A stretch of 64,000 bases of DNA from Chlorokybus atmophyticus (Eukaryota > Streptophyta > Chlorokybophyceae > Chlorokybales > Chlorokybaceae): NCBI GenBank assembly GCA_009103225.1, contig RHPI01002368.1:826939-890938 (forward strand), written 5' to 3'. The notes beneath the pieces are model-generated. The model saw only the letters and a program-made list of their open reading frames with translations. It searched no databases and had not been told where the DNA came from. Shown here piece by piece: positions 1-10,565 of this stretch; the first letter of the stretch is position 1, and the number at the start of each line of letters is the position of its first letter. A program made the translations under genes and the position numbers.

Positions 1-14
1 GGGGGGGGGGGGGG
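1..14. other. Poly-G run at window edge
   Basis: Fourteen consecutive G bases open the window. The same kind of G run borders both N gaps further on, so this is probably the edge of another assembly gap rather than biological sequence. Nothing coding is attached. Confidence 0.5.
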
Positions 15-2008
15 CTTGTTGACTTTGTCTTCCTTTATAGCAATTGTGGTTGGAGACTCAATCTAAGCCAATGCAAGTCTCACACTACACACCATCTATC
101 AATGAACCGTTCGCCTCATAATTCAACCTGTTGTAATCAGCACCGCTGGTAATGCACTTAATGTGACTAATGGTTCGTTATACCAATCCGGGTTCAAGTT
201 CAGGTTCAACCAGAGCCTTGCCAGCGGTGCTATTGTACAACTAGTTGAAGAAGTTAGTTTTCATACCAGTAATCGACGGTCCCACTAATGATTGCTTTAT
301 CACCTTTATACGTGCAGCGCTCCCTTCTAGATTTTCTCAATGGCAGCTGGCCTTCCAATGCAAAAATCTACAGCGCTCATTGAAATGGTTGGGTGGCACC
401 ATCCCGAGCAGAGTCCGAGACCGATACTGTGCCAAGAGGCCCCTTCGTCTTGTTTAGGACAACGTTCTCGTGGTGACCTCTTCATTTAATAAGCGTTTGC
501 GTTATTGTCAAAACGCCAGGGCTTCTCGTTGCCAGTAGCGCAGTTGATATGATTGCGGGCTCACACCGCACAAGTCGCTTATTTAGTTGAGACTAGCAAA
601 AGGCACTATTTGCCATGGCAGGCTCTTTGTCTTTTTCCCTTTTTCATCAGCAATGCCTTTGTTGGTGTAATGGATAATCATGCTATTAAGCGTCGTCAAT
701 CGGTTCTATTGACATTTATGCATCCGTCATTGACGTGACTTTGCCATCAACCCCATGCAGCCCAACCAGTCAGATATGTATTGTACAACTACTGCAAACA
801 TAGAACAGTCTGGCGAGTGCAACTACTTTCAACCTTGTTGCAACAGGGTTGAAACAGCAGAGGGTGTGCGCGCTGCCGTACATGCTACTAAGCGCGACAA
901 CAAGATTACAATTAGGTCTCGTAGGTCAAAAAATGTGCATCTGCGCGTGCGTGTCTTCTCAAACCACAACACTGCTTTGAAACATGTACAATATAACTAC
1001 ACACAACATGCATGAGGTCAAACCGGGTAGGGCTGTAGGTAAGCGTGGTTGAGAACATAGAACAGTATGAGAATAAAGCTAAAGCAACCAACCACACAAT
1101 TGTGATGCTACGACACTGCATGTGTGTGCGTTGGGGATGCAACTGCATGAACAGTTGCATGACAGCAAAGGCTCACAGCCACATACGTCACATGCAAATC
1201 CTGAAAACAACCTCACCACATCATGTCTTCCCAGGTGAAATTTCTCCATACACTTGAGTAGTACATTCGCGTAATTCTGAAATGGAAATTATCCAATTAA
1301 TTGACCTGAATATTGCGACCCCAGCGTTGTAATGTTAAACAACAACAACAACGAGAAGATGCGCACTTAATGCCTGGACAAAAAAGAAAGGTTGTATAAA
1401 ATAAATAGTGCACATGTTTTATTTTAAACAGCACAGGCGTGCACGATGTAGATGCCAGGCTCATAACTGTCTGCAAGATGAACAGCGAAACATATTGCTT
1501 GTGCTTCACATTTTGCTGTACTGTTCAGTATTTGGGCAACATGAGTTTATGGGTCAACAATAATTATCGTACACAAATATGTATTATTGCTATACTTTAT
1601 ACACATTAATGCATGTTGATGTATGGTTGCTACTGTAAGTTTCTGCCTTGCTGCTTTTTAAGCAATCACATCTACGGGCAATCTGCCTTGTTCTCTTAAA
1701 AGAACACATCTGCTGTATTGTTGATGCGCTCAATGGCAATTCATCCGCAAGTTGTAACATGTGGGGGAACAAGCCATTGCACAGATGCATGAGCGCATGT
1801 AGGGAAATGCAACATCACTCCTTACTACAGCAGTGTTCAGCGAAGTGGCCGTGCGCTTGATGCGCTCTGTGCACAGGATGCATATGGATCATGTGTGGCA
1901 TGCATGCCGGCTAAACACAACTTCATCATGCAACATTACCTTGCCACCTTGCCATCACCTTCAACGCTCACTACCATGCCCATACTGCTGCCATTGACAC
2001 GCCACTGA
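15..2008. other. Gene-free stretch
   Basis: I see no supportable gene here. Short open frames exist on both strands, but none shows a recognisable motif, codon pattern or splice context. Composition is near 45 to 50 percent GC with CA/TG-rich patches around 0.9-1.2 kb. It may hold old transposon debris that I cannot name. Confidence 0.4.
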
Positions 2009-2149
2009 TTATACCGATTGCGACAGCTTCCATTCCAGAGGCTGGTGAGGGAGATCGCTGCTGACTTAAAGAACGACTTGAGATGGAATGCAGATGCGGT
2101 GCTCGCAATGCAAGAGGCGCCAGAGGCTTTTCTTGTGACTATGTTCACC
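2009..2149 (+). pseudogene. Histone H3-like fragment (CENH3-like features)
   Basis: A 47-codon open stretch reads as the histone-fold core of histone H3. It contains [19 protein letters not shown] followed by [18 protein letters not shown], which aligns with H3 residues from about 64 to 105. An in-frame stop lies just upstream and another (TAA) just downstream, and neither the N-terminal tail nor the C-terminal NLCAIHAKRVTIM region is found. At the position of H3 Phe84 there is Trp, as in plant centromeric H3 variants (RW), and the helix 2 region is diverged. It is either a pseudogene piece or one exon of a diverged H3 variant; the flanking stops favour a pseudogene. Confidence 0.6.
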
Positions 2150-2249
2150 TAATAAGTAAGTGGCGCGCTCTCGCCGACATGCATTCAATGAGTTAAAATT
2201 GACACAACGCTGCTGTGCGACATGCAGGAACCGCACGGGACTTCCTTAG

Positions 2250-2640
2250 GTTCTTGAGGACTTGGCCAAGCTGCAGAAGTTACGCATGTATATGTACGGT
2301 GATGACGCGGTGGTGCAGGCAAAGGCACATATAGCAGCTGCGGCCAAGCCGCAGGGGGTGGGAGGAAAGCGTTACCCTTTGCCGAGTGCGCACATGGCAA
2401 TGAAGGCGAAGACATTCACGCCTCCTACCGGTGGCACATTTGCTGGTGGTGCTGCATCTGCTGCGGCTCGCACTTTACGTTACGTATGGCATCAACTGCA
2501 ACCACATTGCAAGGAACTGCCCCGCCAAGAAGGGCAAGGCCAAGAAGGTTAAATAGGATTACGCCGTGACTGATGTAGATGCGGTTGCCAGTTGCTTCAT
2601 ATGCAAGCAGCAAGCTAGTTTAATAATCTGTCCCAAGTGC
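2250..2640 (+). pseudogene. Retrotransposon gag-like remnant with zinc-knuckle trace
   Basis: An open frame from about 2262 is rich in Ala, Lys, Pro and Gly. Shifting one frame near 2480 gives NHIARNCPAKKGKAKKVK and then a stop. HIARNCP followed by lysines is the usual tail of a retrotransposon gag CCHC zinc knuckle (CX2CX4HX4C), and the upstream bases still encode Cys-Cys-Gly in another frame. This looks like a frameshifted gag end. No reverse transcriptase follows directly. It could also be a cellular zinc-knuckle protein fragment. Confidence 0.4.
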
Positions 2641-2779
2641 ATGTAATGACACATGCATGGCAACCACATGACAAGTTGCCACTCTTTGATGTTAAGAAGT
2701 GGAAGAGAACGTTGCAAGTTTTACACAATGACTGACAAGGGATTGAGGGATCCCGTTAGTCCGGACTAAAGGTTGCCTG

Positions 2780-3130
2780 ACCCTGCTTGACCCTACCTGA
2801 CGTAACGGATTGGTCCATAAAGGGGCTTTTTAGGACGGCCGTTACTATCAAGCAACATATACCGACGGCAAGCGGTCGACTGATAAGTACAATCGACGGC
2901 GGCCTGCCTGTGACGGCAACACCACACTTTAAAGTGACGGCCGATTGTCGGTCGTCCCATTTGCGCGATGGCGACCAATCCGTATAGCAGATAAGTCACG
3001 TTTTGGTCACATATAGTGACGGCCGACCGTCGGTCGTTGTTACGGCCTAGCTACTATAGCTGGTCACGTACAGTGTATATATAAGTTAAAGTTTAGCGAG
3101 AGACAAAAGTTTAATAAACCTTGGTTGGAT
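2780..3130. repeat. GACGGCC/GGTCGTC palindromic repeats with promoter-like tail
   Basis: The words GACGGCCG and CGGTCGT recur in inverted pairs, for example around 2938-2957 and 3020-3040. They are followed by a TATA-like TATATATAAG near 3075 and an AATAAA near 3112, the order seen in an LTR (U3 palindromes, TATA, polyadenylation signal). A second set of the same words lies at 4.26-4.51 kb. No clear LTR boundaries or target duplication could be drawn, so LTR identity is inference. Confidence 0.45.
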
Positions 3131-3480
3131 TATCTTGGTTTGTTATACAAGCTTTGAATGCGTGTGTTTGTGTTTGAGCTCAAACACGAGTGCAATGCAT
3201 CGCTAATTATAGGCCTGGCTAGTTAGAGCATTTAAATGCATCTAATTAGAAGTGGTTGACTAGGAATTACCCTATTCATGTATGTATGGGCGTCTTGAGT
3301 AGGAAGGTAAAAGCACATGGCTTTAGTATAATGATTTATTAACGCGATGTGGGCTTATGGGGTCAATCGCATGAAACATCATAGGAAAAAGCATGTGTAA
3401 TAATAAGGTTCATTTAGGCCAATCCAAGGTGGCTTATTTGGATCAGTTGACTAGAGCGAAGTAGCCTACCTAGGGTGAAC
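3131..3480. other. Gene-free stretch
   Basis: AT-richer sequence between the promoter-like repeat and the palindrome cluster. No open frame, RNA gene or repeat boundary can be supported. Confidence 0.35.
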
Positions 3481-3483
3481 AAA

Positions 3484-3765
3484 AAGGACTTTGCGAAATG
3501 AGTTCGCGAAGGGGTTAATTCACCTGCGAAGTGAATCAACATAGTGAACTAAATTAGTTCACTGGTTCAGTTACGAACATGAACTAAAGTAGTTCACTAA
3601 GGGTTCGTAAGTAAACTAAGTGAATCACCCTAATATGAGGGGACTAATAGAAGTGAGAGCCAAAAGTGAATCACTGGTGAACTAAGTTAGTTCACTAGTA
3701 GAGTGATTCACAATGCCGATAAGGTAGTGAACTAACATTGATTCACTAGTGAATCAATTATGAGA
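3484..3765. repeat. Cluster of GTGAACTAA / TGATTCAC palindromes
   Basis: About ten copies of GTGAACTA, TAGTTCAC, GTGAATCA and TGATTCAC are packed into 280 bases, many as adjacent inverted pairs. Two near-identical hairpins have nine-base arms and a one-base spacer (GTGAACTAA N TTAGTTCAC, about 3544 and 3678). A perfect 22-base palindrome centres on ACTAGT near 3746. No protein is encoded. The cluster could be a local satellite grown by palindrome duplication, or a protein-binding array. Confidence 0.7.
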
Positions 3766-3769
3766 TCAC

Positions 3770-4260
3770 CTCGCGACGCGAAGTCACGATAGATCATCGG
3801 CTAAGGCATTGGCCCCCTCCCGCGTGTGCCAATACGCAGCGCTATGGCAGCGCCGCCTACCATGGCCGCAGGCACAAAAATCGCGGATTCACATTATAGG
3901 TCACTTTGCAGAATGCCAATAAACTAATGCCGGGTGAATTAAACTAATCACTTAGGTGAGTGAATGGGGAACTGGTAGAGGGCTTTAAACCAAGTAAGTC
4001 TTAGCCAAGATAGTTCCTAGTAAAGCTCACGGCGATAGAGTTCGCCAGAACAAAAGAGCCAGTCGCGGGTGGACGGTAGCCGCCGCGCGACTTGAGCTCT
4101 GGGCTTTTGGGACTAAGGTAGGACCACCTAAGCTAGGTGACCATAACCCTTAATTTACCAAGTAGTTGTTCAATCAACGAAAGGTGGTTAAGGGAGTGTA
4201 CAGTCACTACATGTAAAAGTGTGTGATTACTGTACATAGTTTTTGGTGTGATTTCCCCTC
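3770..4260. other. Gene-free stretch
   Basis: No open frame or repeat structure can be supported. A GC-rich patch at 3810-3880 and another at 4060-4090 carry no coding signal that I recognise. Confidence 0.35.
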
Positions 4261-4261
4261 C

Positions 4262-4510
4262 GCGCGTCGTAACAGTCGTACCCTGACCGTCGACAAGTAT
4301 GCGTGACGGCTTGCCTACTTTGGCAAGTCAGTCACCGTTAGTCCCTATCAGGTGACTTTACCGCGTTTATTAAGTGACGGCCAATCGTCGGTCGTGCACT
4401 TAACGCGGCGGCGACCTACTTATTGTGTGTCAAGTATGATAAGCAAGTGACCGCCGGTCCCTAAAGGTCGGCAAGTCGGGACGGTGGTACCGGCCGGCAA
4501 GTCGAGACGT
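4262..4510. repeat. Second GACGGCC/GGTCGTC repeat block
   Basis: The stretch AAGTGACGGCCAATCGTCGG and the following TTAACGCGGCGGCGACC closely echo 2935-2985 (AAGTGACGGCCGATTGTCGG, then TTTGCGCGATGGCGACC) in the same orientation, about 1.44 kb apart. The two blocks may be the relics of two LTRs of one element or two insertions of one family. No coding relic lies between them. Confidence 0.45.
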
Positions 4511-4536
4511 TGATACAATGCAGCCGCCGTACTATG

Positions 4537-4620
4537 TCAATGGCACGAACAGTGCCATTGTCGCAATGGCACTATCGCACCATACCAATGGTATGATAGT
4601 GCCATTGCAACAATGGTACT
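4537..4620. repeat. CAATGGCAC / GTGCCATTG hairpin cluster
   Basis: Two consecutive foldbacks use the same arm. The first (4538-4560) has a nine-base stem and a five-base loop. The second (4564-4607) has a thirteen-base stem around an inner palindrome ATACCAATGGTAT. A further partial copy follows. There is no coding content. Confidence 0.65.
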
Positions 4621-4740
4621 TTCATATCATTATAATAATACGATGATGCGGTTGCGAGTCACGTTTCGACAACGTGTTGAATCTTGGGCTGCTCAAGTTA
4701 TTCAAACGCTTAACGGCTTCAAGTTGAACAGAGCGTTGTG

Positions 4741-4773
<33 letters not shown>
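4741..4773. repeat. (GGC)n microsatellite
   Basis: About eleven uninterrupted GGC units. A related trinucleotide tract, mainly GTA, lies at about 4987-5053. The open frame that spans both is low-complexity and is not called as a gene. Confidence 0.85.
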
Positions 4774-5364
4774 TAACAGCAGGTGAGCTTGGTTGCTGTT
4801 TGACGTTGTACTACGCGCAACACCGCATGCCATCTAACCACCCTCTTTGCCTTAGGGCGGCCAGGCATTGTCAGGCTAGGCCAAACCAAGCCAGGCGACG
4901 GCAGCGGCGGAGAAGGAACGGCGGTGGCGGAGCTAAAGCGGGCGGTGCAAGAGCCGCAGCTCAGTACAAGGGTAGTACTAGCAAGGTACCTAAGGTAGTA
5001 GTAGCAGTAGTGGTAGTGGTAGTCTAGTTGTACTAGCAGTAGTAGTAGTAGTAGCTTAGTATATTACATTGTGATTTATTTATTTTTTTGCACATTTTGT
5101 GGTAAGTAAGTGCCGTTCTTTGTTCACCTGCCAGGCTGTCGTAGTAAGTAAAGAACTGCATAAGGCGGGGGGCTACCATTACCATGTAGGTGTTTTAAAT
5201 GATACGGCCTCCAAAAATACGTGTACAAATAAGCTTCGTAGTGCATTCTCGGAGTTTGAGGGGCGGCAACTCAATGTATCTTTCCTTTTATCCTGTATTA
5301 TTTGTCACGCATTCTTGCGCAGCTGATGACGACAATCACGTGTGACACCTAATCATGCGTGAGC

Positions 5365-5555
5365 GGTACCAGCAGGTACCTTTAAAAATACACATCATTA
5401 TCGGTAGGTACCTTAAGGTACCTGACAATTTCGATCAGTTAGCGTACAGTCGCCGGTACCTTACTGATAGGTACCGGTCAGTTACCTGTTAGTTAGGTCA
5501 AGTCCCCTTTGGTTAACTGTTGAGTACCTGACAGGTACCTATTAATTAGGGTCAG
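5365..5555. repeat. GGTACC palindrome cluster
   Basis: The hexamer GGTACC occurs about seven times in under 200 bases, together with GGTAC and CAGTTA variants. One pair forms a perfect 18-base palindrome (AGGTACCTTAAGGTACCT). Single copies also occur near 4985. It resembles the clusters at 3.5, 4.5, 7.9 and 8.4 kb in design but uses a different core word. Confidence 0.65.
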
Positions 5556-5939
5556 TCCCTTTATGCAGACGGCCGCCAATTAATGGTAACGGCCGTTATG
5601 CTCCGGTCCCTGTATTGAGATCGCCGGCAGACTGAAGGTCGACATTTTTTTAAATGAGTATCCTCAGGTGCACGGCCGGCAGGGGAAACATTTTGCGACG
5701 GATGCTTGTGTGCTGGTACATGTGGACTTCAACATGCAATGCATTGCATGTATTGACTGAGTTGCAAAATAAGTACAGAACCTTGAGTATGGCGGTGATG
5801 GTCACCTTTGGCACGGTGTTAAAGTATCATGGCCCATGGTTGAAGCAATCTAGCAAGCGTGAAACAGAGACAATGTGGTTGTTGGCAATATTGAGCAACC
5901 TTTTCATTAGTCACGGACTCTTGGCTACATTTCAAGGAC

Positions 5940-7850
5940 GGGTGGTACCGCTGTTGTAGACACTTAGTGGCACAATGCAGGGTGTAAACAGTTCATTCAT
6001 GATTAACACTGGTGCAACACACAACTTCGTTGAGGAACAATTCTTTATGCGCAATAAGATAGCGTGTAAACCCTCAGCATTTTCAGCTGCCGGTGCGGGG
6101 GGTGCGTCGCTAGTGAAGGAAATAAAAGATGAAAGTAAACAATGATAATTATCATCCCATTCTTACTTTCATAGTGGTATATATCAACGTCAGGTATATG
6201 TCACGTATACGGTATCAGGTGTAAATGTGGTATATAAGGACAGGAATGGCAGGAAATGTCAAAGTGACATTCGATACTGGCACACGCTTGTGCACAGTAA
6301 AGAAAGGTCGTAAGCGTGTACCATTGTCGGTGGAAAGGGTCGCATAGCTTGGAGCACAAGCAGCCCGTCAACCCTGCGCTACTCACTGTACTGCAAGTAA
6401 AAGGTGCGTGGCGCAAAAATACACAGGCTTTTCTAGTACACTTGACGTCGTCGGACGACTTCGTGCTGGGCAGTACAGAAGGTGTTGCAGACATCAATGA
6501 GAAGTACCAAGATGCATTCTTAAATGAGTTGCTAGGCTTACCTCCTGATCGAGGTGTTGGACACAATACCACTCATTCCTGATAGTGAGCCTCCGTTTCG
6601 ACCTATGTATATGCTGAGCCCCCGAGAGAGGGGGTAAAAAGAAATTCAAATCAAGGAGTTATTGGAAAAGGGATTGATTTAATTGAGTTCTTCACCCTTT
6701 GGCGCGCCCATCTTGTTTGTGATTAAAAAAAAAAAAACGAATGGAAAGCTGCGCATGTGTGTGGGTTACCGTGCTTTGAACAAGATCACGGTAAAGAATC
6801 GATACCCGTTGCCCCGGAGTGATGATGTGTTTAAATTGTCGAGAAATGCGTACTTCAGTATGCTGGACTTGACAAGTGGGTACCATCAAATCCGGATCCA
6901 TGCTTCTGATGTTTACAAGACAGCATTTAGAATACCTTCGGGCCATTATCAATACAAAGTGTTACCTTTTATATTGACCAATGCACCCGCAGTGTTTCAA
7001 AGGAAATGAATAAGGTTTTTAGTGGCATACTTGGCAAGTATGTCACGGTTTACTTAGATGACTTGATTGTCTTTAGTAAAACCAAGAAAGAGCATAAGCA
7101 GCATTTGAAAGCGGTGTTTCGTCTTGCTGCGTACACATTGCTTGTTTGCCAACCTTGCAAAGTGTGACTTTTGCAAGACGGTATTGCCATTCTTTGGGCA
7201 CATTGTGAGCGGTGCGGCTGCTAAACCTGACCCTCGCAAATTGCAAGTTGTAAAGGATTGGCCTCAACTTAGGAATCTCCATCAGCTGCGATCATTCTTG
7301 CGATTGGCAAACTACTTTCGCAGGTTTATAATGGGGTACTCCACAATGGTGGTGCCTTTGACAAAAAAGTTGCAAAAAGATGCTCCATTCTTGTGGACAG
7401 CTAAAGAAGAAGTTGCTACGCATCAGGTTGTGAAGCTAGCTTTGACTTGAGCTCCAGTGTTGGCATTGCTCCGAATGGGGACAAGCATTTCATTGTGGTT
7501 AGCAATGCGTCCACCCTTGGGTGTGGTGCAATAATGTTGCAAGATGGTAGACCTTGTGCTTATGAGAATAGGAAGTTCATCCCAGCCGAGGTGAACCACA
7601 CTACCAATCATAATGAGCAAGAGTTGCTTGGTATAGTACATGATATGGAACCTTGGTGATGATACTTGGAGGGGGTTTAGTTCACACTAATGACTCATCA
7701 TACCCATTGGTATATTTTTCCTTAACATAGCAAAACTTGTCGCGTAGACAAGCTCGCTGGAGTGAGTTTTTGTCTCGGGTCACTATTGAATGGGTATACC
7801 ACCCAGGCAGAACTAATGTTGCTTATCCTTTGAGTCGCTGTCCGTCATTG
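5940..7850 (+). mobile_element. Ty3/gypsy (chromovirus-like) pol remnant, degenerate
   Basis: Fragments of a chromovirus-like pol follow one another on the plus strand, broken by stops and frameshifts. First comes a retropepsin-like NTGATHNFV (Asp of DTG replaced, about 6009-6035), then the pre-RT motif LLGLPPDRGVG (about 6530). RT follows from about 6655, with [30 protein letters not shown] and a catalytic YLDDLIVF at about 7050. RNase H pieces include NASTLGCGAIML (about 7505) and the terminal WVYHPGRTN (about 7795). A run of A at 6726-6737 shifts the frame. No integrase or LTRs were recognised, so the element is truncated. It cannot be active in this state. Confidence 0.85.
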
Positions 7851-7904
7851 TTGGCAGTTATGCGTGCGCAACTGCTTGCGACGCGCGGTCGCACGGAATT
7901 TTTT

Positions 7905-8215
7905 CCACGAACCAGCCCTGGTCCGCACGTACGGACCAGGGCCAAAACGCCCGGGCGGCTTGGGGTCCGGACCAGGGTCGCCTTGGTCTGCTAGCGGGGA
8001 CCAGGGCTGGTCCAAACAGTACGTAATTGTCCCACGGTCCCCCAAAAAACCGGGCTAGCCCTGGTCCCGGTTAGAAACCGGTTTAAGACGGACCATTTAT
8101 GGTCCTTCATTTTGCAAAGAATCATGTTTGGTTCGAGGTCTTTTGTTTTACGACGAGTACCTGTTGCCTGTGACAGCAGCCATGGTCCGTACTTACGGAT
8201 CATGGCTGGTGCGTC
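7905..8215. repeat. GGACCAGG / CCTGGTCC palindrome cluster
   Basis: Immediately after the gypsy remnant, variants of CCTGGTCC, GGACCAGG, GTCCGTAC and GTACGGAC recur roughly a dozen times, often as inverted neighbours. GGTCCGCACGTACGGACC at about 7920 folds on itself with one mismatch. The open frames across it are repeat artefacts. Confidence 0.6.
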
Positions 8216-8329
8216 TCGTAAGGTAGTTCAGACCATGTGTTTCACCGGCAACTTGCTATTGAATAGAAACTGATCGGCGATGTTATAACGCTGCAAATGA
8301 ACTGTGCTATGGCGGCTAACTACGGTCAG

Positions 8330-8560
8330 CTGCAGCCATTAAGCCGCAGCTGACCGCATTGGGCCGCCGCTGCTGGTGGCCTGGCGGGCGGCCTGGTGCT
8401 CCACACCAAGAGCACCAGGCCACGCCGCTGGCCTGGTGGCGACCAGGCCAGCATGGCCAAGGCCAAGGGCTTGGAGGTCGCCAGGCCATAGCTATAGCCA
8501 TGGCCATGGCTTCCACGATCGCCGCTGCAGTTGCAAGCCTGCACACCAGGCCAAAAGCAC
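8330..8560. repeat. CCAGGCC / GGCCTGG palindrome cluster
   Basis: GGCCTGG, CCAGGCC, GGCCATGG and GCCATGGCC words alternate in inverted orientation over about 200 GC-rich bases. Long frames are open on both strands here only because the sequence is GC-rich and repetitive. I call no gene. Confidence 0.6.
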
Positions 8561-8906
8561 ATGCAACCCCCCTAGGCCGATCCCTGATGCATGCATGAGG
8601 ACGTTCAAAGCCACATACACACACAACCAGGCCATAGTCACCCACCGTTAAGCATGCAACCACGCATACATATGTCCAAATAGCAGCAGACAGACAGAGG
8701 CAGAATGGTTGAAACTGAAAGTCACTTAACAAGTAGACAACACAACATCACCTTACCAGCTTTACAACCCTCGAGAACATACACTGCAACTTGTATTGCA
8801 ATGCTATTCGCTAACTAACTCTAGCATAATCAATATACAGCCCGCACATACTGATGAGCACGCGCGCACGTCCGCAACCACACCAACTCAGTTGGTAAGA
8901 AGGCTT

Positions 8907-9030
8907 CTTACCTGCCCCAGCCTTGTGCCATCTTCACTGTCCTCCTTGAGTGCTGCGCGCTTCCATCCCCTTGCCCCGCTTCTGCTCTCTCCATCGCTGA
9001 TAGACGCGCCATCCGGCACCGTCCTGTACG
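8907..9030 (-). CDS. Possible internal exon of an unidentified minus-strand gene
   Basis: On the minus strand a strong acceptor (CTCCTCCTGCAG) opens a 124-base segment that ends at a good donor (GGGCAG, then GTAAGA). One frame gives an acidic/basic segment including TVPDGASISDGESRSGARG and KRAALKEDSEDGTRLGQ, which looks coding, and a second frame is also open. I do not recognise the protein. A second candidate exon of the same strand lies at about 9467-9553; the frames of the two do not join cleanly, so other exons may intervene. Confidence 0.35.
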
Positions 9031-9183
9031 TGCTGCAGGAGGAGCAGGAGTGAGTAGAGGAGCAGACGCATGCGCATATGCACATGCTTGTATGTGTGTG
9101 CACGTCAATCAAGGGGGCAGACACACACCTGTTCACATGCATAGTGCAACTGTCTTTAACGCCGCACTGACTAGCGCTTATGA

Positions 9184-9184
<1 letters not shown>

Positions 9185-9253
<69 letters not shown>
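9185..9253. repeat. (GA)n microsatellite
   Basis: About 33 GA units without interruption, between the two candidate minus-strand exons, so probably intronic. Confidence 0.9.
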
Positions 9254-9254
<1 letters not shown>

Positions 9255-9314
9255 CTAATTGAGGCAAACAGCGAGCGTACGCGTGTGTGTGGTTGCGTAA
9301 GTGCCTGCCTGTGC

Positions 9315-9406
9315 GTGTCCGCGTGCGCATGCTTGCGCATGGAGCAACGCCCACGCGCACACTCGCGTGGGCGTTGAACCATGCGCAAGCATGCGCACAC
9401 GGACAC
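9315..9406. repeat. Long near-perfect foldback, 43-base arms
   Basis: The arms 9315-9357 and 9364-9406 pair at 40 of 43 positions around a six-base loop (CACACT). The sequence is alternating purine-pyrimidine and GC-rich. It probably lies in an intron of the minus-strand gene. It could be a hairpin RNA precursor, a very short inverted-repeat element, or an unstable-DNA product. Confidence 0.75.
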
Positions 9407-9466
9407 ATAAAACATACCAGATGCCCGTTACTATATTTGCATGAGAAAAATGCAACCCACCTTGGT

Positions 9467-9553
9467 TAGGGTGAAGACCATAGCGGGACACTGCCCCGCG
9501 CAAAAGGTCCAATGCGCCTCGTTGATAGCCTTGGCCACCAGATGCACAAGTCA
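9467..9553 (-). CDS. Possible exon of an unidentified minus-strand gene
   Basis: The minus strand reads ASGGQGYQRGALDLLRGA then VSRYGLHPNQ up to a plausible donor (CCAAG, then GTGGGT). Composition is protein-like and the frame has no stop across the segment. The upstream acceptor is not certain. No family is recognised. Confidence 0.35.
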
Positions 9554-10228
9554 CAACACTGCAGCAACACAATGCGCCGTAACATATGCTGCGACATACA
9601 TACGCACAGGCACACGCGCACACCTCAGGTATTCAACTGGGCGAGAGTAGCGTAATATGGGTTTTGCATAAGTGGCCAAGAACCTAGCAAAAACCTAGCT
9701 GCGGCGGCGATTGCGGTGGCGGCCGGGGCGGGGGTGGCGGGAGTTGCAACCTTGCGGCGGCGCTCTCATGGCCATGCCCGCGTCAACCGCTTAGCGTCAG
9801 GCGGTTGACTAAGCCCACAGCTGCCACTGCAACAAGGTGGGGTCATGATGTAGTGTGCAACAAGTTAACGGCCACTTACTTGCTTGCACTCAACAATGCA
9901 ACAACATCCCTTCAGCTGGTTATACATTATGGGCTTGTATGCTTGCGAGAGATGCAGGGCACGCCTGCATTTGTACTCATGTGATGCGCTGCCATCTCCC
10001 ATGTATATGTGTCAGACAATCCCATGTTGTATGCAAAAGGAGATAATTTCGTGACACTTGCGCTAGATCAAGAATGTGGCCTGTTGTCATGAGTGGAATA
10101 CCATGGTAACGCCACCGTACTCAAAACTAACAACACTGACACGCGCATTCTGCATTGTAATTACAATGTGCGCCGAGCACCAGGGCATAATGGTAAGCTT
10201 GAGTGTGGCAGCTGAGCATATCTCTCTA

Positions 10229-10497
10229 GTGACGCGGAGGAAGGCAAACAGTCGTACCGCTGGACTACCGCCAAGTTTCTGCATGTGTATGCAAGGCTCG
10301 CCAGGACGTACGCTACGATCCTTAATCTGAAGGTGAAAACGAACCAGAGATTCGCAAAAATGGAGCGCAAATTTGATGACAACGCTGCCACCCTGACGAA
10401 GGAACTCTTTCGCCTGGAAATACACCTCACCCTCGTAAATGCTTTCATGGGACTTGCTTACCTCCCATTTGTGCGCGCCCTCCTAGAGGGTGCATAG
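10229..10497 (+). CDS. Terminal exon of an unidentified gene (coiled-coil then hydrophobic tail)
   Basis: An acceptor (CTCTCTAG) is followed by about 89 codons ending in TAG. The product begins DAEEGKQSYRWTTAKF, continues through a charged heptad-like stretch (KTNQRFAKMERKFDDNAATL), and ends in a hydrophobic segment (VNAFMGLAYLPFVRALL). A coiled coil followed by a C-terminal membrane anchor resembles the CCDC90/MCUR1 layout, but the similarity is only architectural. The entry phase is 2. No upstream exon was found with confidence; a nearby candidate ending at 10192 before GTAAGC does not fit in phase. Confidence 0.45.
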
Positions 10498-10565
10498 TAT
10501 AGCTGATGTGTGGGTGTGTAGGTGGATGTGTGGTTTGTGTGTGTGTGTGTGGGTGGGTGGGTGGG

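Noticed and set aside
1936-2148. Minus-strand ORF over the H3-like segment
   Set aside because: Shadow of the plus-strand histone-like reading frame.
3484-3765. Possible CRISPR-like array
   Set aside because: Repeats are short palindromes with no constant repeat or uniform unique spacers, and the genome is eukaryotic.
8316-8732. 138-codon minus ORF and overlapping plus ORFs at 8.3-8.65 kb
   Set aside because: GC-rich palindromic repeat keeps several frames open at once; no splice context or family signal.
10085-10192. Plus exon ending in GTAAGC just before the 10.23-kb exon
   Set aside because: Looks protein-like, but the phase does not match the next acceptor and one required frame contains a stop.
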